In this document: positions 34,559 to 41,857 of the stretch, piece after piece
Layout of the letters: every line of letters begins with the position of its first letter
How positions within the stretch are numbered: position 1 is the stretch's first letter
Assembly (NCBI RefSeq): GCF_014353015.1
Contig: NZ_CP060704.1
Coordinates: 372,001-436,000 of the forward strand
Origin: Chitinimonas koreensis
GTDB taxonomy: Bacteria > Pseudomonadota > Gammaproteobacteria > Burkholderiales > Chitinimonadaceae
Direction: 5' to 3'
Length of the DNA stretch: 64,000 bases
The notes under the pieces: generated by a model
What the model was told of the DNA's origin: nothing
Seen by the model: the letters and a program-made list of their open reading frames with translations, nothing else
Databases searched by the model: none
Program-made: the position numbers and the translations under genes

Positions 34559-34595
34559 GTCCGGCGGCCGTGGCCGCCGTGGCTACCGCCCCGCC

Positions 34596-34784
34596 TCAGT
34601 GGCTGCGGGTGATCGGCAGATAGGCCTTGCCGTGGTAGCGGGCGCTGTCCTGGCCGAACTGGGACTGGAAGCGCACCTGGTACTGGCGCCCGACCTGTTC
34701 CACCGACAGCACCTCGAAGCGGATGGTCTCGCCGTGGCGGTCCTGGGTGAAGCGGTCACCGGGTTTGAGTTCTTGAACGATCAT
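34596..34784 (-). CDS. Conserved-looking 62-residue protein
   Basis: 62 residues starting IVQELKPGDRF after Met. The start is fixed by a strong ribosome site, aaggaagg, 7-8 bases before ATG. The product is short, beta-rich and soluble (GDRFTQDRHGETIRFEVLSV, then QYQVRFQSQFGQDSARYHGK); I do not recognise the family. The pattern resembles small single-domain OB- or SH3-like barrels, but that is only impression. A long leader with a possible structured RNA lies upstream on the same strand. Confidence 0.65.
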   Translation of the reverse strand: MIVQELKPGDRFTQDRHGETIRFEVLSVEQVGRQYQVRFQSQFGQDSARYHGKAYLPITRSH

Positions 34785-34944
34785 GATTGTTCCTTCCTTA
34801 TGGCTGTTTTTGATCGCGGGCCGTGCGGGCCTGGCCTGCACGGACGCGCCGCCTGTCCTGGCGTTCCGCCGCCCTCGCGGGGCATGCGGCCGGCTAGTGT
34901 GCGCCGGCCGGAGCTGACTGGACAAGATGACGCGCGCAGAGTTC

Positions 34945-35219
34945 AGGCGGCTCGCGGGAAGACCCTCGAACCATGCACCGACACCGCGGCCGGACCGAAG
35001 CCCGGCGGCTGGACGAAACCGTGACGCCGGCGGCATGGCCGCCATGGAGCGCACGGTACGGCGCCTTCGTTACAGTGGATGAAGCGGGCGCTTGCGGAGC
35101 GCCATTCGATACAAGCTTGGGGTATCAAGGGCCGGTGTTCGCAGGAGGCGAAGCGGCTTGCCAGAGGGACGAGGCTTGAGGACTGCAAGAAGGCTCGATC
35201 AGGCTACAAGCCCGACCGG
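34945..35219 (-). ncRNA. Possible structured RNA with 6S-like features
   Basis: No gene fits 34785-35343. Read on the minus strand, a promoter-like TTGCAT-18-TATGGT precedes a 10-bp hairpin (35193-35215). Further on, cctgcgaac can pair with gttcgagg, and cttgataccc is followed by gaatggcgctccgc, close to the gaaugYggcgcuccgc stretch of proteobacterial 6S RNA. The ends could form a long interrupted stem about 200 nt apart. This is a reading by eye, not a covariance match; it could instead be a long untranslated leader. Confidence 0.3.
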
Positions 35220-35225
35220 AGGCGC

Positions 35226-35255
35226 ACCATAGCACGGCCATCGCAAATGATGCAA
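35226..35255 (-). promoter_or_regulatory. Sigma-70-like promoter on minus strand
   Basis: TTGCAT (35255-35250), an 18-bp spacer and TATGGT (35231-35226) point toward the possible structured RNA and the 62-aa gene. An AT-richer patch of about 60 bp upstream contrasts with the GC-rich surroundings. Confidence 0.4.
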
Positions 35256-35343
35256 GCGCAAGTGCCTGTTTTGATTCCGAAAAAGAAAACCGCCGTTATC
35301 TCCTCGATCCGAGGGGCGCGCGCAGAAGGTCGAAATACACACG

Positions 35344-35499
35344 AACGAGCGCCGGCGAGGCCCCTCTGGTCCACCCCGCAAAGTCTGCGGCTTTGCGGGG
35401 GCCTCGGGGCGGCGAGGGCGGGGGCGTCGGATTGAATCAGGACGAAGCGTTGGCCGAGTACTCGCCCATCGAAAACGCCCGGCTTGGCCGGGCGCTACA
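35344..35499. repeat. Dispersed 156-bp repeat, copy A (after pssA)
   Basis: It shares order and most bases with 41683-41839: aacgagcg, gaggcccctctggtccaccc, a ccccgcaaag/ctttgcgggg stem-loop, ggcggcgagggcggggg, then a cgcccggc/gccgggcg hairpin. Both copies sit just beyond the 3' end of a minus-strand gene. I see no protein in either. Confidence 0.85.
35472..35494 (-). terminator. Intrinsic terminator of pssA
   Basis: On the minus strand cgcccggc-caa-gccgggcg is followed by TTTTC, about 39 bases after the pssA stop. It forms one end of the dispersed repeat. Confidence 0.75.
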
Positions 35500-35532
35500 T
35501 AAAAGGTCGAGCAGAACGGAATCCAATCAACC

Positions 35533-36156
35533 CTAAAGCTTCGGGATTTTGATCCGGCTGATCATCAAGGAGCCCGAGATGGCAAACATCAGCACCAGCG
35601 GATGGAAGCGGAACCCGCCGATTTCGTACACGCCGAACCACATCCGGTCGCCCAGCGCATCCTGCCAGACCGCGGCGGCCAGCACGGCCACCAGCAGCAG
35701 CGAGGTCGGGATCGGCGTGCCCTCGAAATACTTCACCTTGTCGCCGCCCTCGGCGAGCTTCTCGGCCGTCACGTTGTAGCGCGCCAGCCGCGACACGCCG
35801 CTGGCGACGAAGAACAGCAGCACGATGCGGTCGAACAGCCCCTGCATGCCGCAGCCGTAGGCGATCACCGCCGGCGCCACGCCGAAGGAGATCACGTCGG
35901 CCAGCGAATCGAGCTCGCGGCCCATCGCCGAGCTCTTCTGGCGCCAGCGGGCGATGCGGCCGTCGAGCACGTCGAACAGCAGCGCGAACGGGATCAGCCC
36001 GCAGGCGAAGTAGAGATGCAGCACCTCGCCGCTCTGCAGATAGGTCATCACCGCGAACAGCGCGCCGACGCCGCAGAAGGCGTTCGACAGCGTGAACCAG
36101 TCGGCCAGATGGAATTCGCGGATCATCGAGAAGGGCTTGGGCGGTGACGTGGTCAT
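35533..36156 (-). CDS. pssA: CDP-diacylglycerol-serine O-phosphatidyltransferase
   Basis: 207 residues if translation starts at MTTSPPKPFSM; a longer reading to 36312 adds an unlikely N-terminus. It carries the complete CDP-alcohol phosphotransferase signature, DVLDGRIARW with GRELDSLADVISFG, matching D-x2-DG-x2-AR-x8-G-x3-D-x3-D, and about six hydrophobic segments, so it is an inner-membrane enzyme. It makes phosphatidylserine from CDP-diacylglycerol and serine. The serine specificity is inferred from similarity to the short PssA class; another CDP-alcohol transferase is possible. Confidence 0.8.
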   Translation of the reverse strand: MTTSPPKPFSMIREFHLADWFTLSNAFCGVGALFAVMTYLQSGEVLHLYFACGLIPFALLFDVLDGRIARWRQKSSAMGRELDSLADVISFGVAPAVIAYGCGMQGLFDRIVLLFFVASGVSRLARYNVTAEKLAEGGDKVKYFEGTPIPTSLLLVAVLAAAVWQDALGDRMWFGVYEIGGFRFHPLVLMFAISGSLMISRIKIPKL

Positions 36157-36475
36157 GGTGGCGTCCGGATACGGGTTGCTGCGCATGGTAAGCGAAACTG
36201 GCCGGCATGCAGAAGGCATGGGCGCGGGTCGCGATCGCATTGCTGCGAGCGGTGCGCCGGTTGCCGGCGCGATGGCGGGAAATGCAACGTTGTGGTGCGG
36301 ATGTAACGGCACCGTGCGATACGACGGTGCGAACGTGCCATCATTCGGGCTGGCTCGCGCACTGGAGCAAATATTCGGGGCGTCGTGCGCTTGCTCGCTG
36401 ATCGAGCGCTAGGTAGCCGTCATGAGGGGCGGTCCGCAAAGGCCCGCAGTGTGGTGAATGGATGGAGACAAACAT
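36157..36475. other. 319-bp divergent spacer, no gene seen
   Basis: The gap between the pssA start (minus) and the chalcone-isomerase-like start (plus) must hold promoters for both. I find no conserved operator, repeat or RNA; a mildly AT-rich patch (gcaaatattcgggg) lies near 36366. Confidence 0.5.
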
Positions 36476-37072
36476 ATGAAAATGAACAACTGCTTCAAGA
36501 GCTGGCTGGTGCTGGCCGGCAGCCTGCTGGCGCTGAGCGGGCAGGCCGCCGCCGTCGAGGTGGCCGGCGTGTCGATCGATGACAGCGCCAGGGTCGCCGG
36601 CGCCGAGCTCAAGCTCAACGGCGCCGGCGTGCGCACCAAGGTCCTGTTCAAGGTCTACGTGGCTGCGCTCTACCTGGGCGACAAGAAGTCCACGCCGGCC
36701 GAAGTGCTGGCCGCGCCGGGACCCAAGCGGGTATCGCTGACCATGCTGCGCGAGGTCAGCTCCGACACGCTGAGCCAGGCGCTGCTCGAAGGCCTCAATC
36801 ACAACAGCAGCGACGAAGAGAAGTCGCGGCTGTTCAACCAGATGCTGGCCATCGGCCAGATCTTCGGCGCCTACCGTTCGATCAAGCCCCGCGACGTGAT
36901 CACCGTCGACTGGGTGCCGAACACCGGCACGGTGATCCAGATGAACGGCAAGAAGCTCGGCGACACGCTGCCGGACGTCGCCTTCTACAACGCGATCCTG
37001 AAGATCTGGCTCGGCGACCGGCCGGCCGACAAGACGCTGAAGCGGCAACTGCTGGGCGAAGCGGCGTCCTGA
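36476..37072 (+). CDS. Periplasmic chalcone isomerase-like protein
   Basis: 198 residues. A signal peptide (FKSWLVLAGSLLALSGQAAA) precedes a bacterial chalcone-isomerase-like domain: VEVAGVSIDDSARVAG, LKLNGAGVRTKVLFKVYVAALYLGDK, VSLTMLREVSSDTL, and DVITVDWVPNTGTVIQMNGK. In bacteria such proteins are secreted and mostly lack the plant active site; some may bind fatty acids or lipids. The substrate is unknown. ATG at 36476 is preceded by ggaga at a suitable distance. A 20-bp perfect palindrome follows the stop. Confidence 0.85.
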   Translation: MKMNNCFKSWLVLAGSLLALSGQAAAVEVAGVSIDDSARVAGAELKLNGAGVRTKVLFKVYVAALYLGDKKSTPAEVLAAPGPKRVSLTMLREVSSDTLSQALLEGLNHNSSDEEKSRLFNQMLAIGQIFGAYRSIKPRDVITVDWVPNTGTVIQMNGKKLGDTLPDVAFYNAILKIWLGDRPADKTLKRQLLGEAAS

Positions 37073-37099
37073 TCCCGGCTTCGCGCCGGACCGCGCCAA

Positions 37100-37119
37100 G
37101 GGGCCGCGATCGCGGCCCC
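37100..37119 (+). terminator. Hairpin after chalcone isomerase-like gene
   Basis: ggggccgcgatcgcggcccc is a perfect 10-bp palindrome 28 bases after the stop and is followed by gttccatttt, an interrupted T-run. It is probably a weak intrinsic terminator. Confidence 0.55.
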
Positions 37120-37201
37120 GTTCCATTTTCGCCGCGGCCGCGCGCGGACCGGGCGCCGGGCCACTAGAATGGCGCCATTCCAAGCCAACCCGGACTTTTC
37201 C

Positions 37202-38143
37202 ATGCCCACCCTGATCTGCGGCTCGGTCGCCTACGACACCATCATGGTCTTCCCCGACCGCTTCAAGCACCACATCCTGCCGGACAAGGTGCACATGCTG
37301 TCGGTCTCCTTCCTGGTGCCCGAGATGCGCCGCGAATTCGGCGGCTGCGCCGGCAACATCGCCTACAACCTGCACCTGCTCGGCGGCGAGCCGGTCATCA
37401 TGGCCACCGTCGGCCAGGATTTCGGTCCCTACGCCGAGCGGCTCGACGCGCTCGGCATCCGGCATGACTGCACCCGCGTGCTGCCGACCCATTTCACGCC
37501 GCAGTGCTTCATCACCAACGACCTCGACGACAACCAGATCACCGCCTTCCACCCGGGCGCGATGAGCGAGTCGCACGACAACCGTTTCGACCACGTCGAG
37601 GGCCTGACGCTGGCGCTGATCGGGCCGGACGGCCGCGAGGGCATGCTGGCGCGCACGCGTGAGCTGAAGGCGGCCGGCATCCCCTTCGTGTTCGATCCGG
37701 GCCAGGGCATGCCGCTGTTCTCGGGCGAGGAGCTGCTCGGCTGCGTGGCCGCCGCCGACTACCTGGCGATGAACGACTACGAGGCGGCGCTGATGACCGA
37801 CAAGACCGGCAAGACGCTGGCCGAGCTGGCCGCCATGGTGCGCGCGCTGATCGTCACGCGCGGCGCCGACGGCTCGACCATCTATGTCGACGGCCGCGAG
37901 ATCGCCATCCCGGCCGCGCGCGCCGAGGCGGTGCTCGACCCGACCGGCTGCGGCGACGCCTACCGCGCCGGCCTGTTGTTCGGCATCGAACGCGGCTGGG
38001 ACTGGGAGACGACCGGCCGGCTGGCCTCGCTGCTCGGCGCGCTCAAGATCGCGCAGCGCGGCGGTCAGAATCACCGCTTCGACCGCGCCAGCCTGGCGGT
38101 GGCCTACCGCGAGGCGTTCGGCTGCGAGCTGCCGGCCTGGTAG
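37202..38143 (+). CDS. PfkB-family carbohydrate/nucleoside kinase
   Basis: 313 residues starting MPTLICGSVAYDTI. It shows the PfkB layout: substrate region GGCAGNIAYNLHLLGGEPV near 45-62, central FDPGQGMP and, near the C-terminus, the nucleotide/anion-hole motif DPTGCGDAYRAGLLFGIERG, in which the Asp of GCGDA is the catalytic base. It phosphorylates a sugar or nucleoside with ATP in the cytosol; related beta-proteobacterial enzymes are annotated as ribokinase- or adenosine-kinase-like, so the substrate is left open. Ends 27 bp before a strong bidirectional terminator. Confidence 0.88.
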   Translation: MPTLICGSVAYDTIMVFPDRFKHHILPDKVHMLSVSFLVPEMRREFGGCAGNIAYNLHLLGGEPVIMATVGQDFGPYAERLDALGIRHDCTRVLPTHFTPQCFITNDLDDNQITAFHPGAMSESHDNRFDHVEGLTLALIGPDGREGMLARTRELKAAGIPFVFDPGQGMPLFSGEELLGCVAAADYLAMNDYEAALMTDKTGKTLAELAAMVRALIVTRGADGSTIYVDGREIAIPAARAEAVLDPTGCGDAYRAGLLFGIERGWDWETTGRLASLLGALKIAQRGGQNHRFDRASLAVAYREAFGCELPAW

Positions 38144-38166
38144 GCCTGTCCGGCATCCGCCAAGCG

Positions 38167-38196
38167 AAAAGCCAGCCCCGCGGGGCTGGCTTTTTT
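38167..38196. terminator. Strong bidirectional intrinsic terminator
   Basis: gccagccccg/cggggctggc (38171-38190) is a perfect 10-bp palindrome flanked by aaaa on the left and tttttt on the right. It serves the PfkB-kinase gene on the plus strand and the converging GST gene on the minus strand. Confidence 0.92.
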
Positions 38197-38220
38197 CATG
38201 CCGGGGCGATGATGCGAACG

Positions 38221-38913
38221 TCAGCCGGCTGCAAGCCGCCGATCTTCCAGCAGCGTGCCGGCGGCGAGCGCTTCGGCCTCGTGGCCCGGCTCGCGCCACG
38301 GCTCGGCCAGGGCCGCCGCCAGCCAGCGCTGCATGCCCGGCAGCGCGCGCAGGCGGGCGGCATAGGCATCGGCCGCCTCGCCCAATTGCAGGCCGTAGCT
38401 CTCGAGCCGGAAGGCGACCGGCGCGAAGAAGGCGTCGACCGCGCTGAACTGCGCGCCGGCCAGGAAGGGGCCGCCGAAGCGCGCGAGGCCCTCGTTCCAC
38501 AGCTCGGCGATGCGGTCGAGATCGCGCTGCAGCTCGGCCGGCACGGCGTGGAGGCGGATGCGCACGCCGCAGTTCATCGAGCAGCGCTGGCGCAGCGCGC
38601 CGAAGCCGGCATGCATCTCGGCCGCCGCGCAGCGCGCCCAGGTGCGCGCGGCACCGTCGGCCGGCCAGACGCCGGCATGGCGCTCGGCCAGGTACTCGAC
38701 GATGGCCAGCGAATCCCAGACCACGGTGTCGCCGTCGTGCAGGCAGGGCACCCGGCCGTTGGGCGCGAAGCGGCGGAACGGCGCCCAGTTGGCGCCGCCG
38801 GCATCGAAGGGGATCAACCGCTCGTCGAAGGCGATGCCGAGCTCGCTCAGCAGCAGCCAGGGCCGCAGCGACCACGACGAATAGTTCTTGTTGGCGATAT
38901 GCAGTTGGTACAT
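38221..38913 (-). CDS. Glutathione S-transferase family protein
   Basis: 230 residues starting MYQLHIANKNYSSWSLRPW. The N-terminal thioredoxin-like domain has the Ser-rich active-site region NKNYSSWSLRP (Ser in place of Tyr or Cys), the cis-Pro motif NGRVPCLHDGD and the glutathione-binding WDSLAIVEYLAE. The C-terminal helical domain spans about 95-210. It is probably a cytosolic detoxifying or isomerising enzyme; the substrate is unknown. The start at 38913 is chosen over 38997 because it begins the domain directly. It shares the terminator at 38167-38196. Confidence 0.88.
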   Translation of the reverse strand: MYQLHIANKNYSSWSLRPWLLLSELGIAFDERLIPFDAGGANWAPFRRFAPNGRVPCLHDGDTVVWDSLAIVEYLAERHAGVWPADGAARTWARCAAAEMHAGFGALRQRCSMNCGVRIRLHAVPAELQRDLDRIAELWNEGLARFGGPFLAGAQFSAVDAFFAPVAFRLESYGLQLGEAADAYAARLRALPGMQRWLAAALAEPWREPGHEAEALAAGTLLEDRRLAAG

Positions 38914-39042
38914 GGCCGCTCCGGCGGGGATCGAGGGGAGGGCCATCATGGCATGCGCCGGCCGGCGTGCAAGGCACAGTGGCGCGGGCGGCGGCACCGG
39001 CTGCCCGGCTGTACCGCAGCGCCGGCGCGGGATCGGAGGCGT

Positions 39043-39561
39043 TCAGGCGCCGCGCTGGTTCGCCGCTTCCTGCAGGTGCAGCACCAGCTCGCGCAGCGAG
39101 CAGTCGGCCGGCGGTTCGCAGGCCAGCGTGCGGACCGGCTCGTCGCCGTGCCAGACGTCGATCACGCCGGCGCCTTCGCGGCGGCGGAAGTGCCAGGATT
39201 GCAGGACCTCGAACGGGAAGGCGGATTCGCTCGCCATCAGGAGGCTGGTCGCGCGGACCGACTGCACCGCGTCGAGCGGCGGCTCGTCCGCGCCGGCCGG
39301 CCACAGGCCGCGCATCGCCTGCGTCACCGCCCGCGTATCGAGCGGGCCGCGGCCGTCGTCCAGCGCGCCGCCGCTCAGCAGCTCGCCGTCCGGGCACAGC
39401 TCGACCGCCGACAGCGTGTCGCCGCGGCCCGGCGAGATCTCGAGCGCCAGGTTGCTCACTTGCCGGCTCTCGCCGTGGAACACGCTGATATTGGTGCGCA
39501 GCAGGCAGGGGCGCGCCATCAATACGCGCAGGGTCTGGTCGATGGAGGCTTGGGCGTGCAT
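39043..39561 (-). CDS. Hypothetical protein, 172 residues
   Basis: Starts MHAQASIDQTLRVLMARPC. I recognise no family. It has no signal peptide or membrane segment; the sequence alternates strands and short helices (SRQVSNLALEISPGRGDTLS; FPFEVLQSWHFRRREGAGVI) and ends with a helix rich in Leu/Glu, so it is likely a small soluble protein. It lies between the GST gene and the araC-type regulator, all on the minus strand. Its own 134-bp upstream region contains an AT-rich island unlike the rest of the window, suggesting separate regulation. Confidence 0.6.
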   Translation of the reverse strand: MHAQASIDQTLRVLMARPCLLRTNISVFHGESRQVSNLALEISPGRGDTLSAVELCPDGELLSGGALDDGRGPLDTRAVTQAMRGLWPAGADEPPLDAVQSVRATSLLMASESAFPFEVLQSWHFRRREGAGVIDVWHGDEPVRTLACEPPADCSLRELVLHLQEAANQRGA

Positions 39562-39609
39562 GAGCGGGCCGACGGTTGCGTGCCGCTTTCCTGACCGGAG
39601 CGGCGAGGT

Positions 39610-39660
39610 GGATGACGATATTAAGCGATTAATAATATACAGATGTTGTACGTTTGTACT
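39610..39660 (-). promoter_or_regulatory. AT-rich promoter island upstream of the 172-aa gene
   Basis: In a window otherwise near two-thirds GC, this stretch reads tattaagcgattaataatat followed by gttgtacgtttgtac. It holds gtac-N4-gtac repeats that could be an operator and several TATAAT-like hexamers on the minus strand. Confidence 0.45.
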
Positions 39661-39695
39661 GTCCGATCGTCGATCCAGGCGCCGGTCCGCAATAT

Positions 39696-40478
39696 TCACA
39701 TGGCATCGACTGCCGGGCGCGGCCGGCCCGGGCGGAAGCAACTGGCCGGGGTGCAGCCGAAACTGCGGCGGAACACCGCGATGAAGGCGCTGACACTATC
39801 GTAGCCCAGGCTCAGCGCCACGTTGCCGACCGGTTCGCCGCGCGCCAGCCATTCGAACGATTTCACCAGCCGCGCCTGCTGGCGCCACTGGGCGAAGCCG
39901 AGCCCGGTCTCGGCCGCGAAGCGGCGGCTCAGCGTGCGCTCGCTGAGACCGGCCCAGTCGGCCCACTGCGCCAGCGTGCGGCGGTCGGCCAGGTCGGCCA
40001 GCAGCGCCTGGGTGATGGCGAGCAGCCGCCGGTCGCGCGGCAGCGGCAAGGACAGCGGCTCGGCCAGGCCTTGCGCCAGTTCGTCGAGCAGCACCTCGAG
40101 CAGGCGCCGGCGCGGCGGATCGAGCGGTGCGGCCGCCGGCCACTCCACCATGCGCGCCACGATCGCCGCCACCAGCGCGGAGCCGGCCAGTACGCAGGGC
40201 GTGGCCGGCAGCGCGGCGCACAGGTCGGCGTCCAGGTAGACGCTCCAGCCGGCCAGCGCGCCGTGGCCCTGGGCGGCGTGGGCGCAGTGCGGCGGCAGCC
40301 AGCCGATGCGGCCCGGCGGCATCGCCCAGGTCGCGCCCTCGGTCTCGACCACCAGGAGGCCGTCGTCGAGCGCATACAGCTGGCCTTGCGCATGGGCATG
40401 CCAGCCGGCGTGCTGATGGCCGTCGTGGCGCAGCCGTTGCACCACCAGCGGCGGGGGCGAGGTTACCGGTTCGGTCAT
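39696..40478 (-). CDS. AraC-family transcriptional regulator
   Basis: 260 residues. An N-terminal cupin-like sensor (about 15-90, with HQHAGWHAHAQGQLYAL, a His-rich motif, and IGWLPPHCAHA) is followed by a C-terminal double helix-turn-helix (about 160-250): LAQWADWAGLSERTLSRRF and GEPVGNVALSLGYDSVSAF, the second being the AraC signature. It likely responds to a small ligand or metal and regulates the divergent 88-aa gene, itself, or both. The 97-bp intergenic space carries a 7-bp inverted repeat. The downstream 172-aa gene may lie in its reach. Confidence 0.9.
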   Translation of the reverse strand: MTEPVTSPPPLVVQRLRHDGHQHAGWHAHAQGQLYALDDGLLVVETEGATWAMPPGRIGWLPPHCAHAAQGHGALAGWSVYLDADLCAALPATPCVLAGSALVAAIVARMVEWPAAAPLDPPRRRLLEVLLDELAQGLAEPLSLPLPRDRRLLAITQALLADLADRRTLAQWADWAGLSERTLSRRFAAETGLGFAQWRQQARLVKSFEWLARGEPVGNVALSLGYDSVSAFIAVFRRSFGCTPASCFRPGRPRPAVDAM

Positions 40479-40498
40479 ATGGCGGTTTCGCGCTATTT

Positions 40499-40526
40499 AT
40501 TGGCGGAGTGAAGATAACGCGCCAAT
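40499..40526. promoter_or_regulatory. Inverted repeat between araC-type gene and 88-aa gene
   Basis: attggcg at 40499-40505 and cgccaat at 40520-40526 are exact inverted copies spaced 14 bp, centred in the 97-bp divergent region. It is a candidate operator for the AraC-type regulator. Confidence 0.4.
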
Positions 40527-40575
40527 GGGCCGCCCGGCTACGCTAGCGCCTCCAATCACCTACAGGAGCAATGCC

Positions 40576-40842
40576 ATGAAAGCCGAACACATTCTGCCCG
40601 ACGACCTCGACACCGTTCGCCGCGGCGACGTCGTGGTGCGCAAGGGCAGCGTCGGCGCCTTCCTGGCCAACGCCGCCGTGCTGGCCGATCCGGCCGCGCC
40701 GGCGGCCGAGCGCGAGGCGGCGCAGGCCGATCTGATCGAGCTGCTGCCGGCGCTGGAGGCGCTCGGCCTGTTCGAAGTGTTCGCGGTGCGCGATCCGGCG
40801 CTGGCCGGGCTGGTCGGCCGGGAACTGGGCCGCCGGAGCTGA
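40576..40842 (+). CDS. Small hypothetical protein divergent from araC-type regulator
   Basis: 88 residues starting MKAEHILPDDLDTVRRGDVV. It is mainly helical and Ala/Leu-rich (VGAFLANAAVLADPAAPAAE; LLPALEALGLFEVFAVRDPA) with no motif I can name and no membrane segment. A good ribosome site, caggag at 40563-40568, suits this ATG; another ATG five bases earlier reads only ATG-CCA-TGA and may be a decoy or tune initiation. Its divergent placement implies control by the AraC-type protein. Function unknown. Confidence 0.65.
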   Translation: MKAEHILPDDLDTVRRGDVVVRKGSVGAFLANAAVLADPAAPAAEREAAQADLIELLPALEALGLFEVFAVRDPALAGLVGRELGRRS

Positions 40843-40911
40843 TCGCCCGCCGCGGCCGACGAGCCGCGGGCGCTGCGGAGCGGGCGGCGGCTACGCCGCC
40901 CGGAACGGCGC

Positions 40912-41349
40912 TCAGTCCAGCCGCAGGCAGCCGGCGGTGCTGCAGACGGCGGTATAGCGCGGTGCGCCCTGGCAGATCACCTGGTAGGTCTCTTCGTTGC
41001 CGTTGCGGTCGACCACCCAGGCGCCCTCGCCCTGGCAGCCGTCGGCGCGGCCCATCCGCTCGACCTCGTAGGACCACTGGCCGAGCTTGAGGTCGCGCGT
41101 GTCGGCCGGCATCGGCGGCGTGTAGACCGGCGGCTCCTCCAGCGTGCTGGCGACCGTCGGCGCCGGCTCGGCCAGTCGCGTCACGGTCGGCGCGGCGACC
41201 GGTACAGGCGCTGCCGGCGCGGTGACGGCGGCGGCTACCTGCATCGGCCGCAGGGCGGAAGCACGCAGATCGATCACGTCGTCGGCGTGGCAATAGGGGG
41301 CGAACAGACTGCAGGCGAGCAGGAGCGAGGCGCGCGACATGGCAAACAT
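40912..41349 (-). CDS. Hypothetical secreted protein
   Basis: 145 residues. A signal peptide (SRASLLLACSLFAPYCHA) is followed by an Ala/Pro/Val-rich linker (about 35-80) and a small C-terminal domain with four Cys (DGCQGEGAW, YQVICQGAPRYTAVCSTAGC) that may form two disulfides in the periplasm. Another ATG three codons in (41340) is equally possible as start. I do not recognise the family; the placement gives no strong clue. Confidence 0.65.
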   Translation of the reverse strand: MFAMSRASLLLACSLFAPYCHADDVIDLRASALRPMQVAAAVTAPAAPVPVAAPTVTRLAEPAPTVASTLEEPPVYTPPMPADTRDLKLGQWSYEVERMGRADGCQGEGAWVVDRNGNEETYQVICQGAPRYTAVCSTAGCLRLD

Positions 41350-41551
41350 CCAGCGTATATTTATGACGATGGATTATGCCTTCGGCATTGAAATTAGCCA
41401 AGCATGATCTTGGCGAAAGTGGCGGTTCTTCCTCTTCAATTCAAGGATGTACGACGAAAGGCGTGGACCTGATCCCTTTGCGCGCCGACGCACTGAAGTG
41501 CCGCGTGATCTGCTCCCGCGGGCGAGACAAGCGACCGCTCTTCGTAGAGCC

Positions 41552-41594
41552 AACCCTCACCCCAACCCTCTCCCGTGCACGGGAGAGGGGCTTT
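41552..41594. repeat. REP-like palindrome, CCCTCTCCC family
   Basis: accctctcccgtgcacggga with gagggg forms a perfect dyad, preceded by the usual aaccctcacccc. It lies in the 508-bp gap 41350-41857, which holds no gene that I can support; the second half of that gap is the dispersed repeat copy B. Confidence 0.8.
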
Positions 41595-41682
41595 GAACTC
41601 GGCCCTCTGCCATAACTTGGCGCCTGTACCGGTGCTGGCGATAGCGAAGTGTCGGGTCTAACAGTTGATTCATAGAATCACT

Positions 41683-41839
41683 AACGAGCGTCAGCGAGGC
41701 CCCCTCTGGTCCACCCCACAAAGTCTTCGACTTTGCGGGGGCCCCGACGCGGCGAGGGCGGGGGAGTGGGGATGAACCAGAGGAAGCGCGGCTGGTCGAG
41801 CACCCATCAAAGAAAAACGCCCGGCTATGCCGGGCGCTG
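41683..41839. repeat. Dispersed 156-bp repeat, copy B (after dcp-like gene)
   Basis: Same order of blocks as 35344-35499: aacgagcg, gaggccccctctggtccacc, ccacaaag/ctttgcgggg, cggcgagggcggggg, a variable stretch, then cgcccggctatgccgggcg. Spacing to the 3' end of the minus-strand gene is 19 bp. Confidence 0.85.
41813..41836 (-). terminator. Intrinsic terminator of dcp-like gene
   Basis: On the minus strand cgcccggc-ata-gccgggcg is followed by TTTTT, beginning 22 bases after the stop. It is homologous to the pssA terminator at 35472-35494. Confidence 0.8.
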
Positions 41840-41857
41840 CACTGACGATCAAGCGTT

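Noticed and set aside
34951..35010. tRNA-like ggttcgag stretch on the minus strand
   Set aside because: No acceptor stem, anticodon arm or D-loop could be placed around it.
34943..35188. 81-codon minus-strand ORF
   Set aside because: Composition (Cys/Arg/Pro-rich), lack of ribosome site, and overlap with probable RNA structure argue against a protein.
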